Positions 36,029-46,318 of a stretch of DNA of 64,000 nt are shown piece after piece. The notes below the pieces were generated by a model. That model searched no databases, was not told the DNA's origin, and saw nothing but the letters and a program-made list of their open reading frames with translations. Position 1 is the first letter of the stretch; every line of letters starts with the position of its first letter. Made by a program: the position numbers and the translations under genes. This DNA comes from Toxorhynchites rutilus septentrionalis (Eukaryota > Arthropoda > Insecta > Diptera > Culicidae). The stretch spans positions 34,639,378 through 34,703,377 of the forward strand of contig NC_073746.1 of NCBI RefSeq assembly GCF_029784135.1, read 5' to 3'.

Positions 36029-36262
36029 TTTTACGCGGGGGATACGTACCTCGTAAAAAAACCGCGTAGAAAACCGCTGTAATTGGAGAATCCGCGTGAA
36101 AAAACCGCGTTCATTCGAAAATCCGCGCAAAGAAACGCGTTGATTGGAAAATCCGCGTAAAAAAAACCGCGCTAATTGGAAAATCCGCGTAAAAAAACCG
36201 CGCTAATTGGAAAATCCGCGTAAAAAAAACCTCGTAGAAAACCGCGTAAAAACAAACCTTGG
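36029..36262 (+). repeat. ~33-bp minisatellite with CCGCG motifs
   Basis: Six to seven imperfect units of the form GGAAAATCCGCGTAAAAAAA followed by CCGCGCTAATT. A GGGGATACGTACCTCG segment at 36045-36058 begins the array. Each unit has CG dinucleotides in an otherwise AT-rich setting. The spacing is regular tandem repetition without distinct spacers, so it is not a CRISPR array. Confidence 0.85.
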
Positions 36263-37149
36263 TGTGTAGAGGTAATGGAGAGGTAAATCTAAACGCACAT
36301 GAAGAGAAATTAATAAAATAATGAAAGCTATTGAAAGTGAATGTTTACTTGCGTATTTTCTATGGAAAACTTTAAACATCGACACGTAATTTTTTTTTTT
36401 CGTCATCAGATGTTAAAGGCTGTTGAAATTTTCAACGGAATGCTAAATGTACAAAGTGATGATTCCTCCATCAAAACTGATGAATTTTACGTAGTTATTC
36501 AAGCCTTGAAGATGATTCTCGCTTTCGGCTATCATAAAGTGCTAATATCGAAATAATGAACAACTCTTTACATGACATATTCTTATGGAATATAACGAGA
36601 AATTATGGGTTATGGGCATCTCTACTTATTGGTTTTTACTTATTTTGAACAATGAATTAAGTTAACATATCGATAGAAAAGGCATACGAATGGGAATTGT
36701 ATGGAAATAAATAGTTGAATAGAGAAATAAATTAATTTCTCAACAATCTTTGGCTCGTTCCTGAATAAAAGAAAACGGCATTTGTGAGTCGATACGCAAC
36801 TGGAAAAGTGTTGGGTTTAAGGGGATATTCTAGTGTAGAGAATACTTTGACTTTCGATTATCCAATCATTTGTTTATTTATCCTTTAAGAATACAATATG
36901 GACCAAATGGAAAAAAAAAATTCAATGTTAGAATAGTTACAAGCTAGGGGTTCAAAAAAGTTGTACCATTGCGCACACGATTCCATCCCTTCTGGCTGTC
37001 TGAAACAAGAAAATCGAATAGATTCTGAACCAATGACGATGCCGCTTTGGTATGAACCTCGGACAAGTTAAAAAAAATTGTTTTTTTTTCACAAAATGGC
37101 GGCCGTTTGAAAAACAAAATTGTTTTTCTTGTACGTTTCTATGACAATT
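36263..37149. other. No gene seen
   Basis: AT-rich. A 71-codon frame at 36341-36556 has no recognisable motif. Confidence 0.35.
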
Positions 37150-37620
37150 CTCAAGTTCTACTGGACCAATAACTTGAACATGAGATATCGTGTACGCCAG
37201 CTTGAAAAAACTAGTTTCGAGAAAAACGCGTATGAAGTTTTGTGTCCAGGCCACACGATATTTTATACCGTATCACCAGAATGGATATAACTCGGTATTT
37301 TTGTAGAATGTCTAAACTTCAGAATTATTACATTGCATAAAAAAAGTCGATTTTCGGCCAAAATTTTGTTTTCGACATAACACCAGATCTCAACGTTTTA
37401 TGCATCTTTAAGTCATTTGGCATCGAAAAAAATTTCGATTTTCTAAATTTCCTTTACTCCCCCCTTGAGAGATTTTCAAGGATCAAAAAATCAAAACATT
37501 GAGAGCTTTGAGCCACAAAGTTTTTTTTCCAAATTTCTTTTACTCCCCCCTTGGAAGATTTTCGAGGATTGAAAAATCAACACTTTAGGGTTGCGCTTTG
37601 AGGCAACCCTAAATCATGTC
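37150..37620 (+). repeat. Dispersed repeat with internal duplication
   Basis: 37155-37300 matches 3772-3905. Downstream a ~95-base block (TTTACTCCCCCCTTG, GATTTTC-AGGAT, AAAAAATCAA-AC) occurs twice, at about 37448 and 37546. The sequence GGGTTGCGCTTTGAGGCAAC with CCCT (37588-37611) forms a short hairpin. Confidence 0.6.
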
Positions 37621-38651
37621 CGATTGAGCTGAAACTTTGCACAAGTCATTTTTTTAAGCCAATAAACAAAATGTACATGGTCGGTTTTTGAAATTTGACA
37701 TGACCATTTTCGTTGCCACCCTAATGTGAGCGCATAATAGTTTAGTCGCATAGGAATATTAAACGAAGACTGTAAAAACATAACTCAAAAACGAGAAAAA
37801 TCCCTCTGTGATTTTTGGATATGTTAGGTTATGTAAAAAAAAACTCAGCTCAGGCGCCTATTGTCTCTAAACCATGTAAACAAAAAAAAAACTAAATCTA
37901 ATATCCTAAGGCTCATAAACAACGTTTCGGAAAATCTGATCGATCAGTTAGTTTGACGATTCTTTTAAATTTTTCTATAGCGAGAGATGATTCGCGAATC
38001 GATTTTCTTAAACTGTACTAGCATATAAATATTTCAAGTATTTTTTTTTTGTCACAAAACCCTATCATTCCGTCACAATTCAGACATATTTTTTAGTACA
38101 AACAACAATTTTTGACAATTTTTAATTGCGATTCATCCCAAAACATGTACGCTATAAGGATAAAAAAGGCCTTAAATAAGAATAGGCTTGCCACCCCGAA
38201 GAGAATACTTAGACTCCCATGCTGAAAAGGTGAGCAAGGTACCTATGATGATTGCCGAGTCTGATCGATTTGTCATTCGGAATGGAATTACAGTCTCCAG
38301 TTATACTCCAAGAAAGCTGGTCATCGGTTGTTTCTGAAAACATGTAATTTATTTTGTTTATCATTGAATAACATCGATAAGTTCAAATCGGAAATATTCC
38401 CTCTATGAAAAGTTTCTAAATGAATAATTCAGAAATAATAAATAACTAATATAACATTTCATAGTTTATCTTACCATCCCCTATCTCATTAGTACTAACA
38501 AAATGTTGAGTATGTTACCCCAATCTACTACTTTTTTTTTCTCCCATACACACAAAATAAGAGAAATTCTCTACAAACTGTCGTTCATGAAAATTCAATT
38601 GTAACCCACCGAAATGAAGGCAGAGTGCCCTTGTCGAAAAATAGCAGCTGC
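37621..38651. other. No gene seen
   Basis: AT-rich flank of the provirus, no open frame over 70 codons of interest. Confidence 0.35.
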
Positions 38652-38655
38652 CAAG

Positions 38656-39001
38656 AGTTAGCACAGTTAGCACAAATCGAGACCGCATAACCGATAAGCG
38701 GAATATAAACATCCGAATCACCATCCAGCTGCATCATCATCAACAATCACAACTTATTGGACCACCCGGAGACCAAGAATAAACAATCAACCGTTCACAA
38801 GAATCGATATCAGCATCGCGCTGATGCCATGAATAAACATTCCCACATTCAAGATGTTGTAAACACAAATCATTGATATATATAAGCAGGGACAATGAAT
38901 GTAAGGTTAGAGTTAAATTTGAATAGTGAATAGATGCACATCGTGTGCTCGAAAAGAAGAAATTGTTTTTTTTAAGTAAAGTTTAGTGTTTAAGATTAAC
39001 T
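38656..39001 (+). repeat. 5' LTR
   Basis: 346 bp, starting AGTTAGC and ending TTAACT (5-base inverted ends AGTTA/TAACT). It holds TATATATAAG (38876-38885) as a likely core promoter and two AATAAA signals (about 38778 and 38832), both upstream of that box. Confidence 0.95.
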
Positions 39002-39018
39002 GGCGCCCGAATAGGGAC
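39001..39018 (+). promoter_or_regulatory. Primer binding site, Lys-tRNA type
   Basis: TGGCGCCCGAATAGGGAC directly follows (and shares one T with) the LTR. It fits the 3' end of lysine tRNA, the primer used by gypsy and by lentiviruses, with one difference from the usual form. Confidence 0.85.
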
Positions 39019-39427
39019 CTTGCCAAGTGAAAGTAGTGCCAAGGAAGTGAGACAAGTGAAGTGATAGGGTGAACGATAGAGTTACCACCCACACTATCCG
39101 AAAAAAATATCCGAACGCACGAAGCCTCTCTGGACCGCAGGACCTCTGCAGCCGTGTGGAAGAGCCCCTCAGTAGCCACAACAGTTAGGAGCTCGCTTGT
39201 GGACCGAACAGGAATTTGCCGCCACACTGGGAAGGAAGGAAGACACTTCAAGGATCCCGACCAACCAGTCTCGCTGAACCCGCCAGCGGTTGGATAAATC
39301 AAAAGGTGATAATAGGACATCGAGACAAAAGTACTGGACACGCGCACCGAAGCTTTTCGAGACGTCACTGAAAGAGGATTGACATCCGAAAGTACGTTGT
39401 TCCGCAGTCTTGTGGTGTTCCCACAAG

Positions 39428-39446
39428 ATGTTCAGGATTTACATGT
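39428..39446 (+). promoter_or_regulatory. Leader ATG and splice donor, likely for env
   Basis: An ATG at 39428 is followed 17 bases later by GTAAGT (donor GT at 39445-39446). In unspliced RNA the frame stops at once after six codons, so it acts as a tiny upstream reading frame before gag. Splicing to the AG at 44336-44337 puts this ATG in phase with the env frame, which has no stop back to that acceptor. Errantiviruses are known to make env from a spliced RNA. The exact sites are inferred. Confidence 0.6.
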
Positions 39447-39865
39447 AAGTACTAAAAACAAAAACAGAAATATCACAAAGTGAAATAAAGTGAATAATTT
39501 AACAAAGATTCAAATACAAGTAGTGCAAATAATTGTATAATTCCAAAATATAGTGTGACAATTAATTAATTAAATAAAATAACAAAACAATTAATTTCAG
39601 AAAAAAATAAAGGTAATTTCCAAAATATTCATTGAAAATAATCATATTATTTAAAAAAAAAATATATATATACTAATTCTTTTTCAGGTAAGGTTAAAAT
39701 TTTTTGATAATTTTCCAACAATATTTTTAGGATAAAACTTTTTGTGAAACAAATATTTTTAAAAACAAACATTTATTTTTATTTTATCAACATTTTTTAA
39801 CATTCAATAATTTTTTTAAACTGGATAACCTGCTAGAAGCATTTAATCAATTAAGAATAAATAAT

Positions 39866-41185
39866 ATGGAACAATTCGACGTTAACCAACTACTGAGCAG
39901 GATTGCCGCTCTGGAAGCCGCTTCCGCTCCACAAAATATTCCTGATTACAGTGATCCACCCCTATTTTTCACAAAACAAGACGGTTCTCCCGTAAACCCA
40001 GATACTTTTGAGAAAATTCCCGATTTAGTCAAAGACTTGCCAATATTCACAGGCGATCCAAGTGAATTAAATAACTGGATCAGTGATGTTGACAGTCTAA
40101 TCCAATTATATAATACTACTGCAAACCATAGTGTTGAATTGCAAAATAAATTCCACATGGTATGCAAAACTATCAGACGGAAAATTAGAGGAGAAGCAAA
40201 TGACGCTTTAGTCGCTTCTAACATTGGTATCAACTGGACGATGATCAAGAAAACACTTGTCACTTATTATGGTGAAAAGCGTGATCTTGAAACACTCGAT
40301 TATCAATTAATGACCGTACAACAAAGAGGAAACTCTTTAGAAATTTATTACGACGAAGTAAACAGATTGCTATCACTAATAGCAAATCAAATCAAAACAG
40401 ATCACAGATTTAGTCACCCAGAAGCTTCAAAAGCTTTAATAGAATCTTACAATAAAAAGGCAATAGATGCATTCATAAGAGGGCTTGATGGAGACATTTA
40501 TAAATTCATCCGAAATTATGAACCAACTTCTTTAGCAAGTGCATACAGTTATTGTATCGCATTCCAAAACGTAGAATGCAGAAAAATGCTAACTAAACCA
40601 AAACATTTTGAACATACAGCAGCACCCAGAAATTTAATTCCAATTAATCCTCTAAAATTACCACCACGTATGTTAAAACCAAATCCCATTCAAAATTTCA
40701 GAAATCACAATTTCAAACCCCAGCCCTTTATTAATAACAACAATAATTTTAGGCCCCCATTTCAATGGAATGCTCCAAAACCAAATTTCCAACAATTTCC
40801 GCAACATTCCTTTCAACCAAAACCACAATTACCTCCCAGAAATCCTTTCCGACAACCTCCACCAGAACCTATGGAAGTAGATCCATCCATTAGGACTAGA
40901 CAAATAAATTACGGCAATAGACCTCAAAATACAACTCAGGTAAACCCAATGAAGAGACCAAGACTCTTCAACATTAAAACCGGCCAATATGAAGATCCCC
41001 AAAATTTCGTTGAAATTAATCCCAATGATCACGATTATCCATGCATAGATAACGAATATAATGAAGAGGAACAAACCGAAGAATCATCTCAATATGAACG
41101 ATATATGAAAACAATTGACACACAAGAACGGGAAACACCTGAAGAAGAAGACATAGAAAAAGCAGAACTAAATTTTTTAGATTAA
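39866..41185 (+). CDS. gag: Gag polyprotein
   Basis: A 439-residue structural protein, expected to form the particle that packages the RNA genome. The start is the first ATG after a long AT-rich leader. The N-terminal ~250 residues are mixed helical sequence, resembling the gag-like domain common in gypsy elements (a Trp-rich segment near residues 60-70, LEIYYDEVNRLL near 150-165). Residues ~260-370 are rich in Pro, Asn, Phe and Gln. There is no CCHC zinc knuckle, as is often so in errantiviruses. The C terminus is acidic. A slippery heptamer at 41173-41179, two codons before the stop, directs part of translation into pol. Confidence 0.9.
   Translation: MEQFDVNQLLSRIAALEAASAPQNIPDYSDPPLFFTKQDGSPVNPDTFEKIPDLVKDLPIFTGDPSELNNWISDVDSLIQLYNTTANHSVELQNKFHMVCKTIRRKIRGEANDALVASNIGINWTMIKKTLVTYYGEKRDLETLDYQLMTVQQRGNSLEIYYDEVNRLLSLIANQIKTDHRFSHPEASKALIESYNKKAIDAFIRGLDGDIYKFIRNYEPTSLASAYSYCIAFQNVECRKMLTKPKHFEHTAAPRNLIPINPLKLPPRMLKPNPIQNFRNHNFKPQPFINNNNNFRPPFQWNAPKPNFQQFPQHSFQPKPQLPPRNPFRQPPPEPMEVDPSIRTRQINYGNRPQNTTQVNPMKRPRLFNIKTGQYEDPQNFVEINPNDHDYPCIDNEYNEEEQTEESSQYERYMKTIDTQERETPEEEDIEKAELNFLD
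41173..41179 (+). promoter_or_regulatory. -1 ribosomal frameshift site (T TTT TTA)
   Basis: In the gag frame the codons read aaT TTT TTA, so the heptamer fits X XXY YYZ. Slipping one base back avoids the gag stop and enters the pol frame, which is open from here. The same heptamer is used in HIV-1 gag-pol. A downstream RNA structure has not been worked out. Confidence 0.75.
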
Positions 41186-44100
41186 AATCTGCCCTACCAT
41201 ACTTTCTTTATTTTGGTAAGGCAAAAGAACCACTAAAAATTCTAATTGACACAGGATCAAACAAAAATTTCATTCACCCTCGATACGCAAGTATCAGCCA
41301 CAAAATAAAAAAACCTTTTTATGTATCTTCAGTAGGCGGAGATATAAAAATTAATAAATATTCCAGCGGAAAATTATTCAAACCATATTCTAATGTTTTG
41401 ATTAAATTCTTTCATTTAAATGAATTAAAATCTTTTGATGCAATCATAGGACACGACACATTAAAAGAATTGAAAGCAGTAATAGATACTTCAAATGAAA
41501 AATTAATTTTAGAAAACAAATTCATTATTCCTCTACTCCAATACAAACTACAGGAAATCAACAAAATAAATATTCGAGATGATCACCTAGACAAGCAACA
41601 AAAAGACAGACTCGGAAAAGTTTTAAAAGATTTTCAAGATTTATTTCAACCTCCGGATGAAAAATTACCATTTACTACAAAGGTCAAAGCCGATATCAGA
41701 ACTACTGACGAAAATGCAGTCTATAGCAAAACTTATCCTTATCCTCAAGCTTTAAAATCTGAAGTTAATAAACAATTAGAAAAACTTTTACATGATGGAA
41801 TTATTAGACCATCACGATCCCCTTACAACTCACCAGTTTGGATAGTACCAAAGAAACAGGATGCTTCTAAAGAAAAGAAATACAGAATGGTTATAGATTA
41901 CCGAAAATTAAATTCAAAAACAATTAGTGACAGATATCCAATTCCGGATACATCCACAGTCCTATCTAACTTAGGAGAAAACAAATTTTTTACCACATTG
42001 GATTTGGCATCAGGATTTCATCAAATCCCAATGTCTGAAAAAGATATAGAAAAAACAGCTTTTTCAGTTAATAATGGAAAATATGAATTCATTCGTTTAC
42101 CCTTTGGCTTAAAGAATGCACCAGCAATCTTCCAAAGAGTAATGGATGACGTTTTAAGAGAACACTTAGGAAAAATATGTCATGTCTATATAGATGACAT
42201 CATAATATTCGGTAAAACACTTGATGAACATTTGAAAAATTTAAAAACAATTCTGGAAACATTAAGAGAAGCTAATTTCAAAATTCAACCTGACAAATCA
42301 GAATTTTTAAGGACCGAAGTCGAATTTCTTGGCTTTATTGTTTCAAAAGAAGGTCTAAAACCAAACGATAAGAAGGTTGAATGTATTCGTAAATACCCTG
42401 AACCAAAAACTCTGAAAGATTTACGCGCATTTCTAGGACTGTCTGGATATTATAGACGTTTTGTAAGAGATTATGCTAAAATCGCAAAACCCCTTACAAA
42501 ACTTTTAAGAGGGGAGGATGGCCATCGCCAAATTCTGAAAAATCAGTCAAAAAACACAATCATCAATCTAGATGATGATGCACGAAATTCATTTAATACT
42601 CTTAAAGAAATTTTATCTTCTAAAGACGTTTTAACATTTCCAGATTTTGAAAAAACCTTCATTCTCACCACAGACGCATCAGATAAAGCAATAGGAGCAG
42701 TGTTATCACAGCAATTCCAGGACGGCGAACGACCAATAACATTTATTTCTCGAACTCTTTCCAGGACCGAAGAAAACTACGCAACAAACGAAAAAGAGAT
42801 GCTTGGAGTCGTATGGGCTCTTCACAACTTAAGGAATTTTATCTACGGAGCAAAACTAAAAATTTACACAGATCATCTCCCACTCACATTCACATTATCA
42901 CCCAAAAACAATAATGCAAAGCTAAAACGATGGAAAGCTTTCCTTGAGGAACATGATTATGAAATGTTCTATAAACCAGGGAAATCCAACGTAGTAGCTG
43001 ACGCACTTTCACGCATCCAAATAAATTCATTAACCCCTACTCAACATTCGGCAGAAGAAGATGACAGTTCCTATATACCCTCAACTGAGGCTCCCATTAA
43101 CGTTTTTCGGAACCAATTAATTTTTCAGATTGGGCCTAATTCATCCTATGAATTTAATGTTCTTTTTGAAAAATACAACAGACACACTTTTGTTGAACCA
43201 AGTTTTGATATAAACTTTCTAAAGGACAAACTACAACAATTTCTCAACCCAGGAATATTGAACGGAATTATGACAGATGAACGAACCATGGGAATTATAC
43301 AAGAAATTTATAAAACAAACTATAATTCAAAAATTTTGAAAGTGAGATTTTCGCAAACAAAAGTAGAAGATATTCAAGATGAAGAACAACAGTTAGAAAC
43401 AATCAAGGATGTGCATAATTTCGCTCATCGGAATGCAAAGGAAAACTCACTTCAACTCATAAAGAAATACTTTTTCCCAGGAATACATAAACTTTTCCAG
43501 AAATATATAAGAACTTGTGAAATTTGCAAAATGGAAAAATATGAACGACAACCTCAGAAATTTATCCCCGTAAGAACTCCAATCCCTAATTATCCTGGCG
43601 AGATCATACATCTCGATATATTTTGTTACAATGCTAATTTCCTTTTTATATCCTCACTTGACAAATTTTCAAAATATCTCAAAATGAAACCAATTAAGTC
43701 AAAGGCCATTTCTGATGTAAAGAATGTTCTTTTGGAATTATTATATGATTGGGACTTGCCCGCATTAATTGTAATAGATAATGAAAGTTCTTTTATATCA
43801 AATGTCGTAGAACAAAACATTATAAATTTAGGTGTCAAAATCTTCAAAACTCCTGTTAATCATTCTGAAACCAATGGCCAAGTAGAAAGATGTCACTCTA
43901 CAATACGAGAAATAGCTAGATGTGTTAAAGCATTAAATCCAGATATGCCAATTACTACTCTCATTCAAGAAGCAACTCATAAATACAATAACACAATACA
44001 TTCATTTATTAACAAAACACCAAAAAATATTTATATAGGAGAAAGTAGAGATAATGCGTCCTATGAAGAAATAGCAAGAAGTCGAGACAAAAATAATGAA

Positions 44101-44322
44101 AAAATATTAAAATTATACAAAAACAAAGAAGAAAAAATTATTCCAAAAGCTTATCAAACATACGAACCCAATAGCTATGCATATGAAAAAACAAATACTC
44201 ACAATAAACGTAAGAGTCGATACAACATTATAAAAATAAAAGAAGATCACAATACATACATTATAGATTCCAATAATCGAAAAATCCATAAATGTAATTT
44301 ACGAAAGAATACAAGCGAATAA
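41179..44322 (+). CDS. pol: Pol polyprotein (PR-RT-RH-IN)
   Basis: Open for ~1047 codons in the -1 frame relative to gag. Protease: Asp-Thr-Gly at 41248-41256. Reverse transcriptase: VIDYRKLN, FTTLDLASGFHQI, LPFGLKNAP and the catalytic YIDD at 42187-42198. RNase H: TTDASDKAIGAVLSQ with its Asp at 42672, and YTDHLPL. Integrase: zinc-binding HHCC (His at 43414 and 43426, Cys at 43515 and 43524), then the DD35E triad at 43615, 43777 and 43885, with 35 residues between the second Asp and Glu. All key residues are present. There is no ATG at the beginning, consistent with synthesis only as a Gag-Pol fusion. Residue order (RT before integrase) is that of the Ty3/gypsy class. Confidence 0.93.
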   Translation, partial: RLKSALPYFLYFGKAKEPLKILIDTGSNKNFIHPRYASISHKIKKPFYVSSVGGDIKINKYSSGKLFKPYSNVLIKFFHLNELKSFDAIIGHDTLKELKAVIDTSNEKLILENKFIIPLLQYKLQEINKINIRDDHLDKQQKDRLGKVLKDFQDLFQPPDEKLPFTTKVKADIRTTDENAVYSKTYPYPQALKSEVNKQLEKLLHDGIIRPSRSPYNSPVWIVPKKQDASKEKKYRMVIDYRKLNSKTISDRYPIPDTSTVLSNLGENKFFTTLDLASGFHQIPMSEKDIEKTAFSVNNGKYEFIRLPFGLKNAPAIFQRVMDDVLREHLGKICHVYIDDIIIFGKTLDEHLKNLKTILETLREANFKIQPDKSEFLRTEVEFLGFIVSKEGLKPNDKKVECIRKYPEPKTLKDLRAFLGLSGYYRRFVRDYAKIAKPLTKLLRGEDGHRQILKNQSKNTIINLDDDARNSFNTLKEILSSKDVLTFPDFEKTFILTTDASDKAIGAVLSQQFQDGERPITFISRTLSRTEENYATNEKEMLGVVWALHNLRNFIYGAKLKIYTDHLPLTFTLSPKNNNAKLKRWKAFLEEHDYEMFYKPGKSNVVADALSRIQINSLTPTQHSAEEDDSSYIPSTEAPINVFRNQLIFQIGPNSSYEFNVLFEKYNRHTFVEPSFDINFLKDKLQQFLNPGILNGIMTDERTMGIIQEIYKTNYNSKILKVRFSQTKVEDIQDEEQQLETIKDVHNFAHRNAKENSLQLIKKYFFPGIHKLFQKYIRTCEICKMEKYERQPQKFIPVRTPIPNYPGEIIHLDIFCYNANFLFISSLDKFSKYLKMKPIKSKAISDVKNVLLELLYDWDLPALIVIDNESSFISNVVEQNIINLGVKIFKTPVNHSETNGQVERCHSTIREIARCVKALNPDMPITTLIQEATHKYNNTIHSFINKTPKNIYIGESRDNASYEEIARSRDKNNEKILKLYKNKEEKIIPKAYQTYEPNSYAYEKTNTHNKRKSRYNIIKIKEDHNTYIIDSNNRKIHKCNLRKNTSE

Positions 44323-44335
44323 AAACATTTTTCAC

Positions 44336-44337
44336 AG
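44336..44337 (+). promoter_or_regulatory. Likely env splice acceptor
   Basis: AG after TTTTTCAC, 14 bases beyond the pol stop. The env reading frame is open from this point, ~200 bases upstream of its first ATG. Confidence 0.55.
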
Positions 44338-45937
44338 ACTCGCCCTCTGCGCGTCTCAAGTACTGGCAGGAATTCAAATACACGACCTTACAAATAACCC
44401 ACTCGCAATTGTACCACTAGGAAAAGCAAAAATAAAAATAGGACACATACGCATTGTACATCCTATTGATTTAATTCAAATTGGCAATACAATTTTCAAT
44501 GTTAATAGTGACATACAGAATAATCCTTCAAATAATCCATTGTATGAATTAATCCAAATCAAAAATTATAAGTTATATGAAACATTTATGAAAATCAAAC
44601 CATTTGTAAACAGAAGAAAAAGGTGGGATACAATCGGAACAGTTTGGAAATGGATCGCCGGCAGCCCAGATGCAGAAGATCTCCGAATCATCAATCACTC
44701 CATGAACGCCCTGATAACCATGAACAACAAGCAGTTATTCATCAACGAAGCTATCGACAAACGAATCCAAGAAATAACAGACATAACCAATCAAGTACTA
44801 AAGATCGAGAATGAAAGAACAAAAAACCATTCCCTCGAAATTAATCAATTGATAATTCTCTCCAACATAGACTCATTACAAAATCAGGTAGAAACATTAG
44901 AAGAAGCAATTCTAATGGCCAAACACGGAATCCCTAGTAGCAAACTACTATCGATAAAAGATTTTACAAAAATTGCAACCTTTCTACAAAACCACGATAT
45001 TCACATAACTTCCTTCGAAGAATTATTAACACAAGCCAAAGCACAAGTAATGCTGAATAATACGCACATTATCTATATGCTAAAGATTCCACAAGTATCA
45101 ACTGAAACATTTGAATACGACTACATTGACTCAATAATCAAGTCAATGAAACGCATTTTATTGAACAAAAATTACATTATCAGAAATCAAACAAATGTTT
45201 ACGAATTGAATCAACCTTGTGAAGAGCAAGATGACTATTTTTTATGCGATAATTCTCAAATAGAACATGCAAATGAATGCATATATAAACTTACTACAGG
45301 GAAACATTCAAATTGCACCTTTGAAAAGGTATATTCAAAGGGACTCGTAAAACGAATCAACGATGCAACAATTTTGATCAATGACGCTGGTGCAGAAGTC
45401 TCATCAAATTGTACCAATTCCAGTCAACCCCTATATGGATCGTTTTTAATACAATTCAGCCAATGCAATCTTCATATCAACGGCGAACAATATTCCAATT
45501 ATGAAACAACTATTCCTGCAAAAACATATGATCCTACCACTGGACTTCGTGTTAACGAAATTCATATCATAGACGCACCACCTGTGGAATACCTTCAGAA
45601 TTTAACCCTTGAACATCGCGAAAAATTGGAACTATTAAACCTGCAAAATCATTCCTTGAGTTGGAAACTCAATATCTTTGGATCATTTGGACTATCAACA
45701 ATAATTCTAATCGCAAGCACATTTGCAATTCTTCGATTCCTTTCCAGACGTAAACAAAAGGCCAACATAACAGTCCACTTCGACAAAAACGCTGAGACCA
45801 TCCTAATAAATGAGCCACCAAAAACAACGGAAATTAAACCTGACACCAACAACACAGAGGAATTATCAGACGAAAGAAAAAAACAACTTCAAGCATTCTT
45901 TGATGCACCAACACCATTACGCACCATCCAAAAGTAA
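44338..45937 (+). CDS. env: Env glycoprotein (spliced)
   Basis: The frame is open from the acceptor to the TAA at 45935-45937; the first ATG inside it is only at 44540. If the leader ATG at 39428 supplies the start, the product is ~538 residues and begins with a hydrophobic segment suited to a signal peptide. A furin-type RRKR site lies at 44612-44623, followed by a Gly/Trp-containing region where insect errantivirus Env proteins carry the fusion peptide. Asn-X-Ser/Thr glycosylation sites and Cys residues cluster at 45190-45480. A hydrophobic anchor (about 45660-45740) precedes a basic RRK and a ~60-residue cytoplasmic tail. It would mediate membrane fusion. Starting at 44540 would drop the signal segment and leave the cleavage site near the N terminus. 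Confidence 0.8.
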
Positions 45938-45958
45938 ACTTTGAGGACAAAGCAATCA

Positions 45959-45968
45959 AGAGGGGAGG
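45959..45968 (+). promoter_or_regulatory. Polypurine tract
   Basis: AGAGGGGAGG immediately before the 3' LTR, the primer for plus-strand DNA synthesis. Confidence 0.85.
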
Positions 45969-46314
45969 AGTTAGCACAGTTAGCACAAATCGAGACCGCA
46001 TAACCGATAAGCGGAATATAAACATCCGAATCACCATCCAGCTGCATCATCATCAACAATCACAACTTATTGGACCACCCGGAGACCAAGAATAAACAAT
46101 CAACCGTTCACAAGAATCGATATCAGCATCGCGCTGATGCCATGAATAAACATTCCCACATTCAAGATGTTGTAAACACAAATCATTGATATATATAAGC
46201 AGGGACAATGAATGTAAGGTTAGAGTTAAATTTGAATAGTGAATAGATGCACATCGTGTGCTCGAAAAGAAGAAATTGTTTTTTTTAAGTAAAGTTTAGT
46301 GTTTAAGATTAACT
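45969..46314 (+). repeat. 3' LTR
   Basis: 346 bp. I found no difference from the 5' LTR when reading both. It is followed by the CAAG duplication. Confidence 0.95.
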
Positions 46315-46318
46315 CAAG

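Larger units (their letters stand above)
38656..46314 (+). mobile_element. Errantivirus-like (gypsy-type) provirus with env
   Basis: A 7659-bp LTR element flanked by CAAG on each side (38652-38655, 46315-46318). Order: LTR, primer site, leader, gag, pol (protease-RT-RNase H-integrase), env, polypurine tract, LTR. This is the layout of Ty3/gypsy elements that gained an envelope gene (errantiviruses of insects). All three genes are open. The two LTRs have the same length and appear the same along their whole length, so the insertion is recent. In such elements integrase places the DNA copy and env can permit passage between cells; whether this copy is active cannot be read from DNA. Confidence 0.92.

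Noticed and set aside
36029..36262. CRISPR-like regular repeats
   Set aside because: Units are contiguous tandem repeats without unique spacers, and the window is eukaryotic.
39946..40263. 105-codon minus-strand frame inside gag
   Set aside because: Antisense shadow of the gag coding region.
44540..45937. Env beginning at the ATG at 44540
   Set aside because: The frame is open further upstream to a splice acceptor, and a start here would lack a signal segment. The spliced start is preferred.
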